DNA of 64,000 nucleotides from assembly GCA_023375675.1 (NCBI GenBank), contig JALQBC010000043.1:62001-126000 (forward strand). The letters are read 5' to 3'. This DNA comes from Cytospora piceicola. Taxonomy: Eukaryota > Ascomycota > Sordariomycetes > Diaporthales > Cytosporaceae. The notes under the pieces are model-generated. The model saw only the letters and a program-made list of their open reading frames with translations. It made no database searches and was not told the origin of the DNA. This document shows, in pieces, positions 21,926 through 33,300 of this stretch (the first letter of the stretch is position 1; the number at the start of each line of letters is the position of its first letter). Both the position numbers and the translations under genes were made by a program.

Positions 21926-24216
21926 TCAGTTTATTCCCAGGGGTCCGGATAACCACTCAGGCCGACGACCACCCGCGAGACCAACGAAAGGATAATCACT
22001 TGCAGCATCGTCAACTCCATCTGGTGGTGAACATTTCCCCTCCCTTGAAAATGGCTTGCACGTTGTATTACAGGCAGTACCGTTTGCAGGCACAATACCG
22101 TCATCAAAATATGCCCTGATGGCCTCATTGAAGCAATCGCTCCAGGCACTTACCGCCGCGCAGTGACCAGCTGTCTCATGGACCAAGACAGCTGAGCCGG
22201 GATGGTCGTTGGACAGCAGGTAAGCAGAGTGTAAGGGCGTTACCGGATCCAGCCTGCTGGATGTAAACAGGATAGGCGCAGCGGGCGAGCCATCTTTCAG
22301 GCTCGGGTCTGCAGGCGGCGTGGTGAACGGCCCGGTGAAGCGCCACTTGGGTCGGATGCGCCACCCAGCGCATGTGGTGGCGTACTGTGACCAAATGGGA
22401 CCCATGATTGACGACTGGTTCTTCAAAGTATCGAAAAACTTCCGCCAATGGGGTATATCCGGTCTCTCGCCTTCGTAATACAGTCCGTCTGGGTCGGCAG
22501 AGTCGGCATCGCTACATGCCACGGCGAACATGGCGTCCATAGGCGGAAGTTCCGTGTGATTGTTGCTGCTGCAGGTGTCTTGTAGTTGTGAAGAGGAAAT
22601 TTGGCGAATGAGGGTATAGTTCCCCTCGAGGGCCTTGGATAGAGTATCCGCAAGCCGCTCGAAGCTTGTTGGTGGTGCGTACAAAGGTCTGGAGTATTAA
22701 TAGTCAGCATGGGCAACCCCCTTCAGTCTCGCACTTGAATTGAGTCCCGTTTCTGAGCGGTCGCCTTTCTGTGTGGCAATTGACTAGCTCCTGGTGTTCC
22801 GTGGTCTTCGTAAACTTAAGATGGTTTGGACGAGCACCAAGAGGGAAAAGTGTCTTGCTGGGAAGTGAGTAGAGAAAAGGAAGAAAACTTCTCACCCCGT
22901 AAACGCTTTTTGGATGTCGCTGCCTGTTATAATTTCTAGGTCCAACAACCCATCATTCTGTATAAAGCTAAAGGGCTGAGCGTCGGCATCTGAAATGAGT
23001 TTGTCAACACGTTTCTTGATGTCTTTTCCCGATGTGTCAGCCTTTCTCCACAGAGGACAGTCATCGGCCCCGTCGAAGCATGTGTCGTAGAAGTAGTCAA
23101 CAACTTTGTTAGTGTCGCGGGAGTTGGTTCTCCATGTTCCGGAGTGGTAATCATAAATATCCACCACGCCATCCAAAACAACCCGCGCCATACGGCCGGG
23201 ATACATGGACGCAAGAGTGTTGCCAAGGACTGTGCCATAGCTGAAACCCCAGTACATTAAGCGGGCTGGCTTCTTTTCGGACGCTCCCGTGCCAGCTTGC
23301 AAAGGGTACCGGATGGGGCTTCGTGAAGTGGCATGAGTGCTGAGCTTGAGCTCTTCGACCCGATCGGCGATTTCGACGATATCTCGTGCAACGGAAGCAG
23401 TCGAGACATGAGCCATGATATCATCCGCGGCATCTGCAGCCTCGCAGAGTCTCCCATACGCCTGGCCGAGAGCCAAAGACCGCCTCAGACTACCGTCACC
23501 AGCATCCTGCATCACCCGGTGTCAGCAATGGAAGTGCTAGTCACAGTCCAATAGAAAGTAATATATCGGGAAATATGGAGAGTGACTGGTCCAAGAGGGG
23601 AGGGGAGGGCGAGAAGATTCGATACCAGGTTTGTCCTAAAGGGAGGGGGGAGGGGACAGCTCCGAGTTACTCACATTTCCAATCATACCCCAAAATTCCA
23701 AGAGCCAGGAGTTCCGGGCGTGTTCGCGATCCTCACCAAAGCAATCTGATCTTGGTGTTGTGTTTGCGACGCCACGTGGGTCAAAGCCCAGGAACTCGTA
23801 ATGCTTCTTACCCTCCGTCATGGCTTGGAAGCGACGTCCATGGCTTCTCACAGTGTCGACACCCGAGAATCCAGGGCCGCCGGTGCCGATTATGATCGTG
23901 CCGCCGAAACTTGGGTCAACCGATGGGACCTTGGCGGGAAGAGTGGCGATGGCGACGGCGACCGTCTTGGTGTTGTTCGTGTCAAGCCAGTCCAGCTATC
24001 AAGGACCGAGTCAGCACGGATCAAAGGTGGTATTGGCACTGCCAACCGTGGGCCTTTAGGGATACTTACGGGAACTGCGAGACGAGCACATTGGAAGCCA
24101 TCGTAGCAATTGTGATATTGCAGGTGATCAGACGGTGTGATGCTGGCCCAGTCGAATTCTGCAGCCGCAACTGCCACCAACAGGATGTTCCATAGGAAGA
24201 GGTGCTTGCTTCGCAT
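21926..24216 (-). CDS. Secreted S33 peptidase, TAP-like
   Basis: Four exons on the minus strand: 24216-24070, 23995-23675, 23506-22896 and 22688-21926, giving 613 residues. The N-terminus (MRSKHLFLWNILLVAVAAAE) is a signal peptide. The alpha/beta-hydrolase features are complete: oxyanion loop GTGGPGFSG, FDPRGVANTTPR, nucleophile elbow WGFSYGTVLG (Ser), acid loop SSRLDPVTPL (Asp) and VHETAGHCA (His) in a C-terminal TAP-like domain. Relatives are tripeptidyl or prolyl aminopeptidases, which take short residues from peptide N-termini outside the cell. Numerous N-glycosylation sites and paired cysteines agree with secretion. It shares a 769-base divergent upstream region with the HNH gene. Confidence 0.88.
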
Positions 24217-24985
24217 GATTACTGAAACACTGATAAATACGACGGTAACCAATGATTGAGACGGTATTGTTGTAGATTATGCTGCATGTATGTTGTTGTC
24301 TTTGAGGGGCTATGAGATGTGCACACACCTGCATCTTCAAGTACGGTGCTGTCAGGCAGATCAATATCCCTGCGAGGCACCTGCCTAGGTAGACTTATTG
24401 GAGGCAATACAGTTGGCGTCATCCATGCGTCCATTGTATACGGAGACTTTCGGATTCTTTACCAGGTGCTTCCGGGGGTATTGCCTAGGATCCAACAGAG
24501 TACCAGGGTACCTAGGTAGGTATCTAGGTACTTAAGTAAGTATTTGGGCAGTCACCTGGGCATTTCAGCAGGCCTACCTACCTACCTACCTAAGTAGGTA
24601 TTGACATGCACGGGTGTTCTTCCTATAGTGGACATTGGAGGATTCTAGATAACCGACCTGAACCTGGCTCAACCCTTGGTTGGTGCCCCCCCCCCCAAGG
24701 CTCAAACGGTATGAGTGAAGGAAGCACTCCCTCTCAGCCAATCACAAACAAAATACTGGTGGCTCAGCAGCCACTGAACTCCTCCTTCCCTTCAAACAAC
24801 CCACCTTCACTTTCCACTTCAGAAGCTGTTGGGACTAGGTACCTAGGTAAACATTCAAAAGACAATGGACATTCGGCCATTCAGCATTTGGTCGACACTG
24901 CGCTTCTGATTTGACTGCATCGAAAAGGCGATCTTGGTGGCGACGGCAGCAGTCCTCAGGTTTGATTTCAAGTCGTGTCGCCAAA
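24217..24985. other. Divergent intergenic region rich in TACCTAGGTA-type repeats
   Basis: Between the peptidase and HNH genes. It contains the repeat cluster at 24505-24600, a run of 11 C at 24686-24696 and the 12-base palindrome CTAGGTACCTAG at 24835-24846. No gene is supported. Confidence 0.6.
24505..24600. repeat. CTAGGTA / CCTACCTA repeat cluster
   Basis: GTACCTAGGTAGGTATCTAG is followed by further CTAGGTA-like units and, at 24572-24600, by CCTA repeated as CCTACCTACCTACCTA and an inverted TAAGTAGGTA. The two halves are inverted relative to each other and could form a hairpin. Confidence 0.8.
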
Positions 24986-26427
24986 ATGCCAGTCGTCACT
25001 CGATCGCAAATTGTGAGGAAGCATCCACAAATCATCATCGAACGTTGTTCAGGACTCCTAAGGCTAATGTTCTATAGTATCTCCCCCCGAGATCGGGCCC
25101 CGGCCCTCCCAATGACGAAGGTGACCCAGTGCACCCTTCTGTGGAACTGATCGACCTCACAGGTCTGTCCACCGATGACGAGAACGACAACAGTCGCGAC
25201 AACGAAGGTGACTCCAGTGGCGAATGGGAGGATATACCTACCATCATAGACCTCACGAATATCCCCTCCGACAACGAGGACGAAGCTGCTGTCGAGAGAG
25301 TCAGTATCGATCACGCTCCAAGTGCACCAGCCGAGCACGGGGCACGACAACGAGCTAGGCACCGTCGCGCCGAGACCTGCGAGCTCTGCAATCGAGAAGC
25401 TCGCTACGACCGCGGTATCACGAGGCATCACCTCTACCCGCAATCAGTCGTCAAATCTGCCCCCAGAGACACCTATACCTCAGACCAGAAGAATTCCGTT
25501 GCCCTTCTGTGCTGGCCGTGTCACAGTGCCATCCACCGCATAATGACCAATGCCAGATTGGCGACGTCTTTCCATTCTGTGGCCCTGCTCAAGGCCAACG
25601 CCGAAGTGCAGGACTGGATCCGCAGGATGCAGCGCGCCACCACTGCGGAACTAGACCCGCCAAAGCGACGGAACCGAGCCCTGCGTGTGGCCTCGAGGGC
25701 TTCGAAACGGAAGGCCAGGTTCGCACCGAGGCCCAGTTCTGGACGACCTCTGCCAAGCCAACGGCCTGATGAGTACCTGAGTCGCTTTGGCGGGTTGAGA
25801 CGAAGTGCGAGATTGGCTGAACTTGGTACTGGCACGCCCGACCAGATCCCAGACATCGAGGCGCACAACGCCAGTCAGGCGTGTGGTGTAAAAAAGCCTA
25901 CCATGACCAAAAAGCAGCGAAAGTTGGCCAAAACGGTGGAAAAAGCCGCCAAGGTGTCCCAGATCAACCAAGCGCTGGTTACGATCTGGGCGCAGAATGG
26001 CAACACTTTCCCCAAGATCCTTTCTGGCCAGATTGGAAAGAGGGGAAGACTACGGGATGCGGTGCAAAGCCTTGTCGGGAAGAAAGTGGAGATGCATGAA
26101 GTCAGATATGTTTTGCGGTCGATACCCGAGTATCGAGATTGGTATGATTGGGCATTTGCATTTGAGCCGTGGCCAACTGCAGAGGGAACTGTTGGGGCCC
26201 TCGGGTTGGATGGTGCCCACAGCCGCGGCGCTCAAGAAGACGACGGAGTCACCCAGGCAGTAGAAGGTATTCAGAGCCTGGGCTTTCGAGAAGGGGGTGG
26301 AGGCATCCCGGTCATGGAGGGTTTCCAGATTCACCGTGAGATTAACGGTGATGGAGGAGCCCTTGACGTAGAGATCCGCAACAGTATTAATGCCCTTGAG
26401 GAGATAGGTGAATACATACCATTGTAG
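24986..26427 (+). CDS. SUMO-motif/HNH nuclease-like fusion protein
   Basis: Two exons, 24986-25012 (nine codons, MPVVTRSQI) and 25078-26427, joined across a 65-base intron, encode 458 residues. Residues 31-36 (VELIDL) and 64-69 (TIIDLT) each match the hydrophobic SUMO-interaction core and sit in an acidic, Ser-rich region. Residues 110-163 form an HNH-type zinc-finger nuclease fold: CELC, then ITRHHLYPQ, then Asn148, then LLCWPCHSAIHR. The bacterial relatives of this block also carry the following LATSFHSVALLKANAEVQDW helix. A basic Lys/Arg stretch (residues 190-220) may be a nuclear signal. A C-terminal helical domain (VSQINQALVTIWAQNGNTFP to VRYVLRSIPEYRDWYDW) is not recognised. Nuclear DNA cleavage or binding at SUMO-modified sites is inference. 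The gene is tail-to-tail with a helicase-nuclease gene. Confidence 0.8.
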
Positions 26428-26806
26428 GTGGTAGGGAAAGCTGCTGGACAGGAAAGCAAGGCAAGGTCTTCGGCGTTTTGGCTGGCTTTGATGTTTGGCA
26501 CATTGACGCCTCATTCCGATAGCATTGGAATTCATGCCACTCAATATGTACATGATTAGATATGGGAATTCTAAAAGCTGTCTTATGGCAATCTCCTGTG
26601 CCTCCTGACAATTGCTTCACACCTCACCCAGGACCTTGTGGCTATCTCTTCTGTGAACACGAAGACATCGTACTCTGGCAATGATAATCACTTTAGTAGT
26701 GTTGAAATTCTTGAACAAAATCTTAGAAAGGCTCTTGAGACTCTACATATTCGCCTTCATAGCCACCTGGCATTCGCGTTTACTATCCAAATCCCATCCA
26801 TTCTTC
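26428..26806. other. Convergent intergenic region
   Basis: 379 bases between the stop codons of the HNH gene and the helicase gene. No separate gene seen. Confidence 0.65.
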
Positions 26807-29317
26807 TCACTCCACTACCTTCCTACGCCTGCCTGGCTTGCCCCTGTGAAACTTCGAACCCGACGGCTTCATCGCGAACCAAGCCGGCAGCGCACACTTC
26901 CCGATCAACCCCTTATAGTCCCGCCCGCACTCCTCCAGGAACTCCTCGTCCGAGTACGTGTTCAGCAGCCTCGTTTGCTCGCCCCCGGACTTGGCGTCGA
27001 CGAGGAGCTGCAGGACCTCGGCGAGGGACTCGGGCGTCCTCGGCAGGACCTGGACCGTCTGCCCCGTGCGCGCCGAGACCAGGAAGCCCGAGGACGGCTC
27101 GCCGAGGAGAAGCATGTACAGGGCTGTCTGGATCAGGTGTTCGGGGCCGAGGGACTCCGTGTACTTGATCTCCCAGACGGTCTTGTTCTCGCCGCCTGGG
27201 CGGCTGATGTCCATGGCGCCCGACACGATGACCCCTGACTTCTTGGTCGGGTTCGTCGGGCCGCCGCCGTGTGTGATGCCGGGGAACTTGCGATGCTTGA
27301 TGTTCTCGAAGAAGATTCCTCGTCCCGAGATCCGAGCTGGTTCTGGCAGGCTATTGAGGGTGAGTTGAATGTCTTTGCAATGGGCTTCTGATAGCCAGTT
27401 GTATCCGTCAAGCGGGATGGCGAGAATCTTGGTGATGTCCCCATCTTTGCCTATCATATCAATACTGGCAAGGTATAGGATATCGGCTGTCGTTAAGATG
27501 CCAGTCTCATAGGCAACTTGCACCTGCTCTAACTTCTCGTAATAAACCTCTGGTAACTCCCGCGCGGGATTTGGGTTTTTAATTTCACGCTTGGGAGGCT
27601 CGAGTAGCTTTACGGGGCCCGTTATGATATTGAGACTTTTCCTCTGTCGCCACTGGAAGATCGCTGGGACAGCTGTCCCGGTGATGGCTGAGACGCCTTC
27701 CAGGAGACCATATACATCCTGGATCTCAGTTGCGGGCGGCTGGACCCCATAAGCGGGTTCCGCCAGCATTCGGAACTCAAGACGGCGGAGGCAGTCCGTG
27801 ATGAGGGTTTCTGACAGATTTCTGCAAAGAGCCGTGACATTGAAGCTTGGAACTGCGCGTGGCTTCGGCTTGCTTGTTCCCATCTCAATAGGTCGAGCTA
27901 TGAACAAGTCGCAAGTTTGATCAACTGTCTCCAAGTCAACAAATGGAAGTGGAGGACTGTTGTAGTCGTGGATAAGAACAAGATGTTCCAATGCTCGAGT
28001 AGCAGCCACATATTGGGGATTGCTAACGGCAGTAGGAACCTCCGCAACTTTGTTATACCATGTATGGTAGCCCTCATCGAATCCGAGGACAACAGATGCC
28101 TTGCGTTCGATGCCCTTAGCCTGATGGTATGTGCATATGAGAACCTTACCATGTGCAACCTCGGGAGCAATGTCCGACACATCGGAATCAGACCTGAAGA
28201 CGGGAATTTCTCTAAGAGCCAGACCATTTGCCAGAGATACAGCCGCAGACTTTGCACGGACTGTTGGTGCGAGCACTATGATGTCGGTGGGTGAGACGTT
28301 ACATGTCTCCAGAAGTCGCAATACCTCATCCAAGACGTCCTCTTTTGAGGCGCCAATGACGTATCGAGGTTTTGGAAAGGGGACGCCGTCCTTGCTGTTT
28401 CTGACAGCACGCATTTCCATCCCAGGTGGCTGTTTGAGCATCTGCTGGTTGATAAAATCGACGTTTTGCTGAGTGACTCGATTGGATGTCGTCTGGGTGG
28501 CCGAGACCCAACGATGGTGGTTGATATATCCAAAAACCTCTGGGCGGGCTGCCATAGTGAGAAACCGGGAGTCGGCATTGTTGAAAGAGTAAAGCTCTTG
28601 CCTCTTGTCGCCAAGGACCACGAGCCTGAGCTGGTTCTCACTATTGACGGGCCGACGATCATTCCCAATGAATCCCTTGTCACGAATGACCTTGTCCACA
28701 AACCGCTTGAGGATTGGGGTCATATCTTGTTGCTCATCCATCACCATGACGGAGAACTCTGGTAGCTCCATGCCCTCAATGATAGGCATGTCATTTTCGA
28801 CCACACGCTTGAGACCCTGATCGGTCCCACACTCCTGCGTGTAGTACCTGGTGCCGAGTGTATGGTAGTTCAGCACAGTGACGTTCTCGAGGCCCAGGCC
28901 TTGCACTCTCTGATCAGTCTCTAACATCAGACGCCGGTTGTAGACGAGGACAAGAAACTTGGTATCTGGAGCAGACTGGGCGAGGTGAAGGATTGTGGTG
29001 GTCTTCCCGGAACCAGCAATTGCGTCGATGATCAGGTTATCGTTTGTATACAGCAGCGTGTCGATGGCAACCTGCTGTTCTGGCGATGGGCGCGGAAGAG
29101 TCTTCGGCAAGACGCTTGCGCCAGTTATCGTCTCGGGTGTGGTCCCAATCAGGGGTGCTGAAATCACAGAACTCGACGTAGACGCAGGCCTCTTCATGCT
29201 CCGTGGCCTGAGCAGCGCGGGCGCGGTTGTCCACATGGATTTCCATGATGTCATCCAAACCGGTCGACATGGTGACAGTTGACGGAGGCAGGTGATTGAT
29301 GTTGGGGGTAACCGCAT
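26807..29317 (-). CDS. Superfamily 1 (UvrD-like) helicase fused to PD-(D/E)XK nuclease
   Basis: One long exon, 836 residues if read from ATG at 29317; ATG at 29197 (MKRPASTSSS) would give 796 and may be the true start. Helicase motifs, numbered from 29317: Q motif PSPEQQVAID; Walker A AIAGSGKTTT (99-108); Walker B VMDEQQD (192-198); motif III VVLGDKRQELYSF; motif V LICTYHQAKGIERK; and motif VI YVAATRALEHLV. Residues about 660-740 carry a RecB-type nuclease core: GAMD (Asp703), VWEIKYT (Glu716, Lys718) and HLIQTALYMLLL (Gln730, Tyr734). All catalytic positions of both enzymes look intact. Joined helicase-nuclease proteins process DNA ends in bacteria and occur in some large DNA viruses; a function in fungi is not established. 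No targeting signal is clear. Confidence 0.85.
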   Translation of the reverse strand: MRLPPTSITCLRQLSPCRPVWMTSWKSMWTTAPALLRPRSMKRPASTSSSVISAPLIGTTPETITGASVLPKTLPRPSPEQQVAIDTLLYTNDNLIIDAIAGSGKTTTILHLAQSAPDTKFLVLVYNRRLMLETDQRVQGLGLENVTVLNYHTLGTRYYTQECGTDQGLKRVVENDMPIIEGMELPEFSVMVMDEQQDMTPILKRFVDKVIRDKGFIGNDRRPVNSENQLRLVVLGDKRQELYSFNNADSRFLTMAARPEVFGYINHHRWVSATQTTSNRVTQQNVDFINQQMLKQPPGMEMRAVRNSKDGVPFPKPRYVIGASKEDVLDEVLRLLETCNVSPTDIIVLAPTVRAKSAAVSLANGLALREIPVFRSDSDVSDIAPEVAHGKVLICTYHQAKGIERKASVVLGFDEGYHTWYNKVAEVPTAVSNPQYVAATRALEHLVLIHDYNSPPLPFVDLETVDQTCDLFIARPIEMGTSKPKPRAVPSFNVTALCRNLSETLITDCLRRLEFRMLAEPAYGVQPPATEIQDVYGLLEGVSAITGTAVPAIFQWRQRKSLNIITGPVKLLEPPKREIKNPNPARELPEVYYEKLEQVQVAYETGILTTADILYLASIDMIGKDGDITKILAIPLDGYNWLSEAHCKDIQLTLNSLPEPARISGRGIFFENIKHRKFPGITHGGGPTNPTKKSGVIVSGAMDISRPGGENKTVWEIKYTESLGPEHLIQTALYMLLLGEPSSGFLVSARTGQTVQVLPRTPESLAEVLQLLVDAKSGGEQTRLLNTYSDEEFLEECGRDYKGLIGKCALPAWFAMKPSGSKFHRGKPGRRRKVVE

Positions 29318-30336
29318 GTTGAAACTGTTTCTGCCTTTTCCGGGAGTTCCTGGTCAAGATCGTTTGAAAAAAGCCCGCACCTGATAATGGCAAGCTACCA
29401 GATTAGTCAAGGCAAGCCACTTCGGTCGAGGAAAGATGCGATCGTGAAGCTGACGAGCACTAGTAGTCGGCAGATCAAATGCCCTGTATTTTGTTGCTGC
29501 TCATGAATTCCAGAGTTGTGGATACGTATATGCATCAGCTGGCAGCAGTGTTCGTTGTGACGTGGACAAACGAAGGCTGGCATGTTCTATGTATGCAGTT
29601 GATGAAACGCCGAATTTGGCGTACTTCAAGGATATCAATGAAGTTCTGCAACCTCAGGCAAGTCCAGCTGAAAGTGGTGTGTCATATTACACACATGCGC
29701 CTTTGGAGATAGAGTAGAAAACTGCCTGGTGACAATGGTGTGGAGCTGGGTGATAGGGCGACAAAATGAACGCGAGGTCAACAGCTAGACGTGAAGTTGA
29801 AAGGGAGTACCAAGATGACATAATACATATTTCTTGCAGGCCCATGACAAGCAACATCTTGGTGGTAAACCGTCACAAAGAGGATTGAGTCATTTCAATT
29901 CCAACTCCAATGCATCCTATTGCATTTATCTCTAGGACCGTGAGCTGCAAGGCGGTTTTATACAGCGCATCTTTAGACGAGGCAGTCTTCAACAAGGCAG
30001 TTTTGAACAAGGAATTTTAGGACAAGGCAGGAATTTTATCTACTTTGAAGAAATCCAGCAAAAATATCCTGTAATAGCTGCCTCGTTTATCTAGGTATTT
30101 ACTACAGGGCGCTAATTATAAGTGCCATAGCAGTAAGGTATGCCGGCCACTAATTAATCGTCTATATACTTAAGTACAGCTACACTCGTACTGGTGATGT
30201 GTGAATAATCAAAACGGCTGCATAGTACGCCGTCGTACTGTAGCAGGTGTATATACTAAGTAGTTAACAATTGCTACCCTGATCCTGATAGAGCGAGGAG
30301 ATCATAGCTTCGTTCGAGGTCTTTATACCAACACCC
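29318..30336. other. AT-rich intergenic region with small imperfect repeats
   Basis: About 1 kb between two minus-strand genes. Near 29950-30045 the unit AAGGCAGTTTT and close variants occur several times in tandem. No gene is supported; the longest plus-strand frame (29479-29712) has no domain. Confidence 0.6.
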
Positions 30337-33300
30337 TTAATACTCCCTCCCAGTATTCGAAACCGTCCATAAATCCTTGAACCTGCTGCCCATGGTCTCG
30401 ATCAATACTCGCGGAACGCCGGTCTCAACCACAGCACCCCTATCCATCACAATGACCGTATCGAAATCCATGACCATCTCCAAGCGGTGACTAACCATCA
30501 CAATCGTGTACCCTTCAAACTCGCTCTTTATGCAATCATGCATCGCGCGGTCAGTGTCCATGTCGACACTCGAGCTGACCTCGTCCAGTAACAAGATACC
30601 GTGGTCCTGGCCCTTGGCAACCTCGCGCGACCTGACTCTTCGCCGCAGTACTGCCCTTGCGAGACTAAATAGTTGCCTCTGTCCCTGGCTGAGGGTATCC
30701 GGAGTCATGCCCGCAGCCAGGCCACCTCTCTCGGTTACAAACGACCAGAGGCCAACTGTCTCCAGCACTGACTTGCATTCCAGGTCGGAAGACACCGAGA
30801 CGGGGTCGAGGTTCAGTTTGAAACTGCTGCCGTCCGGAAGGAACACGGCGTCTTGCGGAACGGCGATGATCCGCTGTCGCAAAACGGCCCGGTCGATGCG
30901 GTAGAGTGGAACATTATCAATATTGATGTTCTCGACAGCAGATGGAACTGGATCCAGTAAGCGCAGCAGCAAGAGAATAGTAGATGACTTTCCGCTTCCG
31001 CTACGCCCGCATATAGCAACTTTTTCGCCGCCATAAATGGTAATGTTTAGGTCCCGAAGTGCAAGGTTGGGTCCAGGGCTAGGAGGACTAGGCGGAATGT
31101 CGCTGTCAATAGTCTCAGAATCAAAAGATACGTCACTAAAGGAGGGAAAATATTAGCTCAAATCAAGGGCGTGCGGAATCTTCATGGCTATGTGGACTGT
31201 ACCTGTACGACGCAGAAACACCTCGGATCTCAATCTCTCCTCTCTGTGGCCATAGCTCGTTCGGTATGATGTCTTCTCCCGGCTGCTGCTCAGGCTTAAC
31301 CTTCTCAGAGAATGTCTTTAAGCGGTTAATAGCTCCAAGCGAGATCTCGAGCTTTGTATATTGCTGAACGAGGTTCGTTATGCTACCGCCAAAACTCATG
31401 AACGTGATCAAAGATGCACCAGTGAAGCCGCTGTCCGAGTGCAACTGAGTCGATAACACGACGACCACGGTCGCCAAGATAGCGACGGCGGAGTCAAGAG
31501 TAAATGCTAGCCATCTTTGAATCATGGCGAGGAGGTAAGCCGGGCGTTGCGAATTGTCGAGGAGGTTGCTATTTTTCACGATGCCATCCGGGATCCAGCC
31601 CAACGCTCTTAATGTGGCAAGGCCTTTCATCGTGTCGATAAAATGGGTGCTAGAAGTGGTTACTGTCAGTATAGGGTTCCACGCTATGTTCAATGGGAAT
31701 ACTCACTACAGCGGGCTTTTGGCCTCGAGGTCGAGAAGACGGAGTTGTCTACTTGTGCGAAGGTAGAATTTCTGGATCATCCAAAGGACCAAGAGGAGGA
31801 AAGGGTAACAGATAGCCAAATAAGGTGTTGACTGTGACATAACGGATTAGCTAAATCCGCTGGTTCAAAGCTCAGTGGGAATATTCAGTGTATTGGGCAA
31901 CACTTACGGTCGCAATCACAGCGGCCATGCCAAGACAGATTGCGATGTCGAGGGTGATATTCAGGAGAGCGTTTGGTAGCTCGCCGTCTATGAGCGTCAT
32001 GTCCTGGGAGAAGTAATTGGTAACCACACCGGTGTCTGTCGTGGTGAAGAAACGCAGTGGCGCATTGGTAACCGTACCCAAGGCTGTTTTGTGAAGCGCG
32101 GAGCCGGACAGGCCGATCATCCATGTCATCAAGATTGCAACGACTGCAAAGATGCTTAGCAACGCGGTCACCTGCAGTGCTGCAAACAGACCAAGATAGA
32201 ATGCATCGCTGTGGGCAGGCGGATCATGACTCCGGCCAGTTGACCAGAGAGTAATCCAGACGTTTTGGAAGTTGTATAGGAATCCGGTGACCAAGGAGAG
32301 GATAGAGAAGATCAATGTAGGCCAAAATCCGATGCTTTTGTAGTAATGGTAGTAGACCTTTCTGTCGCCGTTCCTTCTCGTCGCAAGTTCATCGTCGTTC
32401 TGAACATTGGTATCCGTGGTTGTTTTGGCCCGGAGCAGTGGATCGGGTGTATCCTCTTCGGCGCCAGAAGATACCAGGGCCTGGTGCTCGGAAGCCTGAA
32501 CCTTCACTCCCAGGCTGTGTACATATTTCTGATTGGCCATCAACTGATCAAACTTCCCTTGTTCGACGATTTTGCCGTCCGCTAACGCGATGATGTGGTC
32601 TGCAGAAGGGAGGTGTCTGACAGAGTGTGTGCACAGAACGGCCGTGGCACCTCGACGCTTCATGACGCCGTCAGGTCCGAAAACTCGCCGGAATACCTGC
32701 TCCTCGGTGTCGGCGTCAAGGCCGCTCAGAATGTCATCAAAGACAAAGAACCCGGTCTCCGAATACAGAGCTCTGGCCATGGAAACTCGCTGTTTCTGTC
32801 CGCCACTCAGCGTTATGCCGTTGCTGCCAACCTTGGTATCGTCGCCTAGCGGGAGGGTCAAAAGGTCGATGGTAAGCATAGTCGCCTCGATTACCTCGTT
32901 GTAGCGGCTTTGGTTGAATGAAGCAAACCCCACTATATTTTGTTTGATGGTAGCGTTTGATAAAAAGGGGTTTTGATCACAGTACCCGATCCGTCTTGAG
33001 TGGGTCTGAAGGACAACCTGGCCGTTGAAATATGGTGCCTCTCCGAGCAGGGTCTTACAGAGAGTCGTTTTCCCTGAGGCAATTGGGCCAACAACAATGG
33101 TAAGCTGACGACTCGGAATGGCTAGGTCGATGTCAACAAGTGCCATGGTCTCTTTGGTCCAGCCAAAGTTTCCATCGGATATGGACACCACGGTGGTGTT
33201 TCCCGTGTTATCATTGGTAGCGTCATCTGAAGTCTTCTTCTCAGAAATCAAATTTTGTGTAGCTGGCCTCCGAAAGTCCTCTCTAGGGCCCTTCTCCAAG

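Noticed and set aside
14136..24216. Possible secondary-metabolite cluster around the acyl-CoA synthetase, acetyltransferase and peptidase
   Set aside because: No backbone enzyme (polyketide, peptide or terpene synthase), no P450 and no pathway regulator is present.
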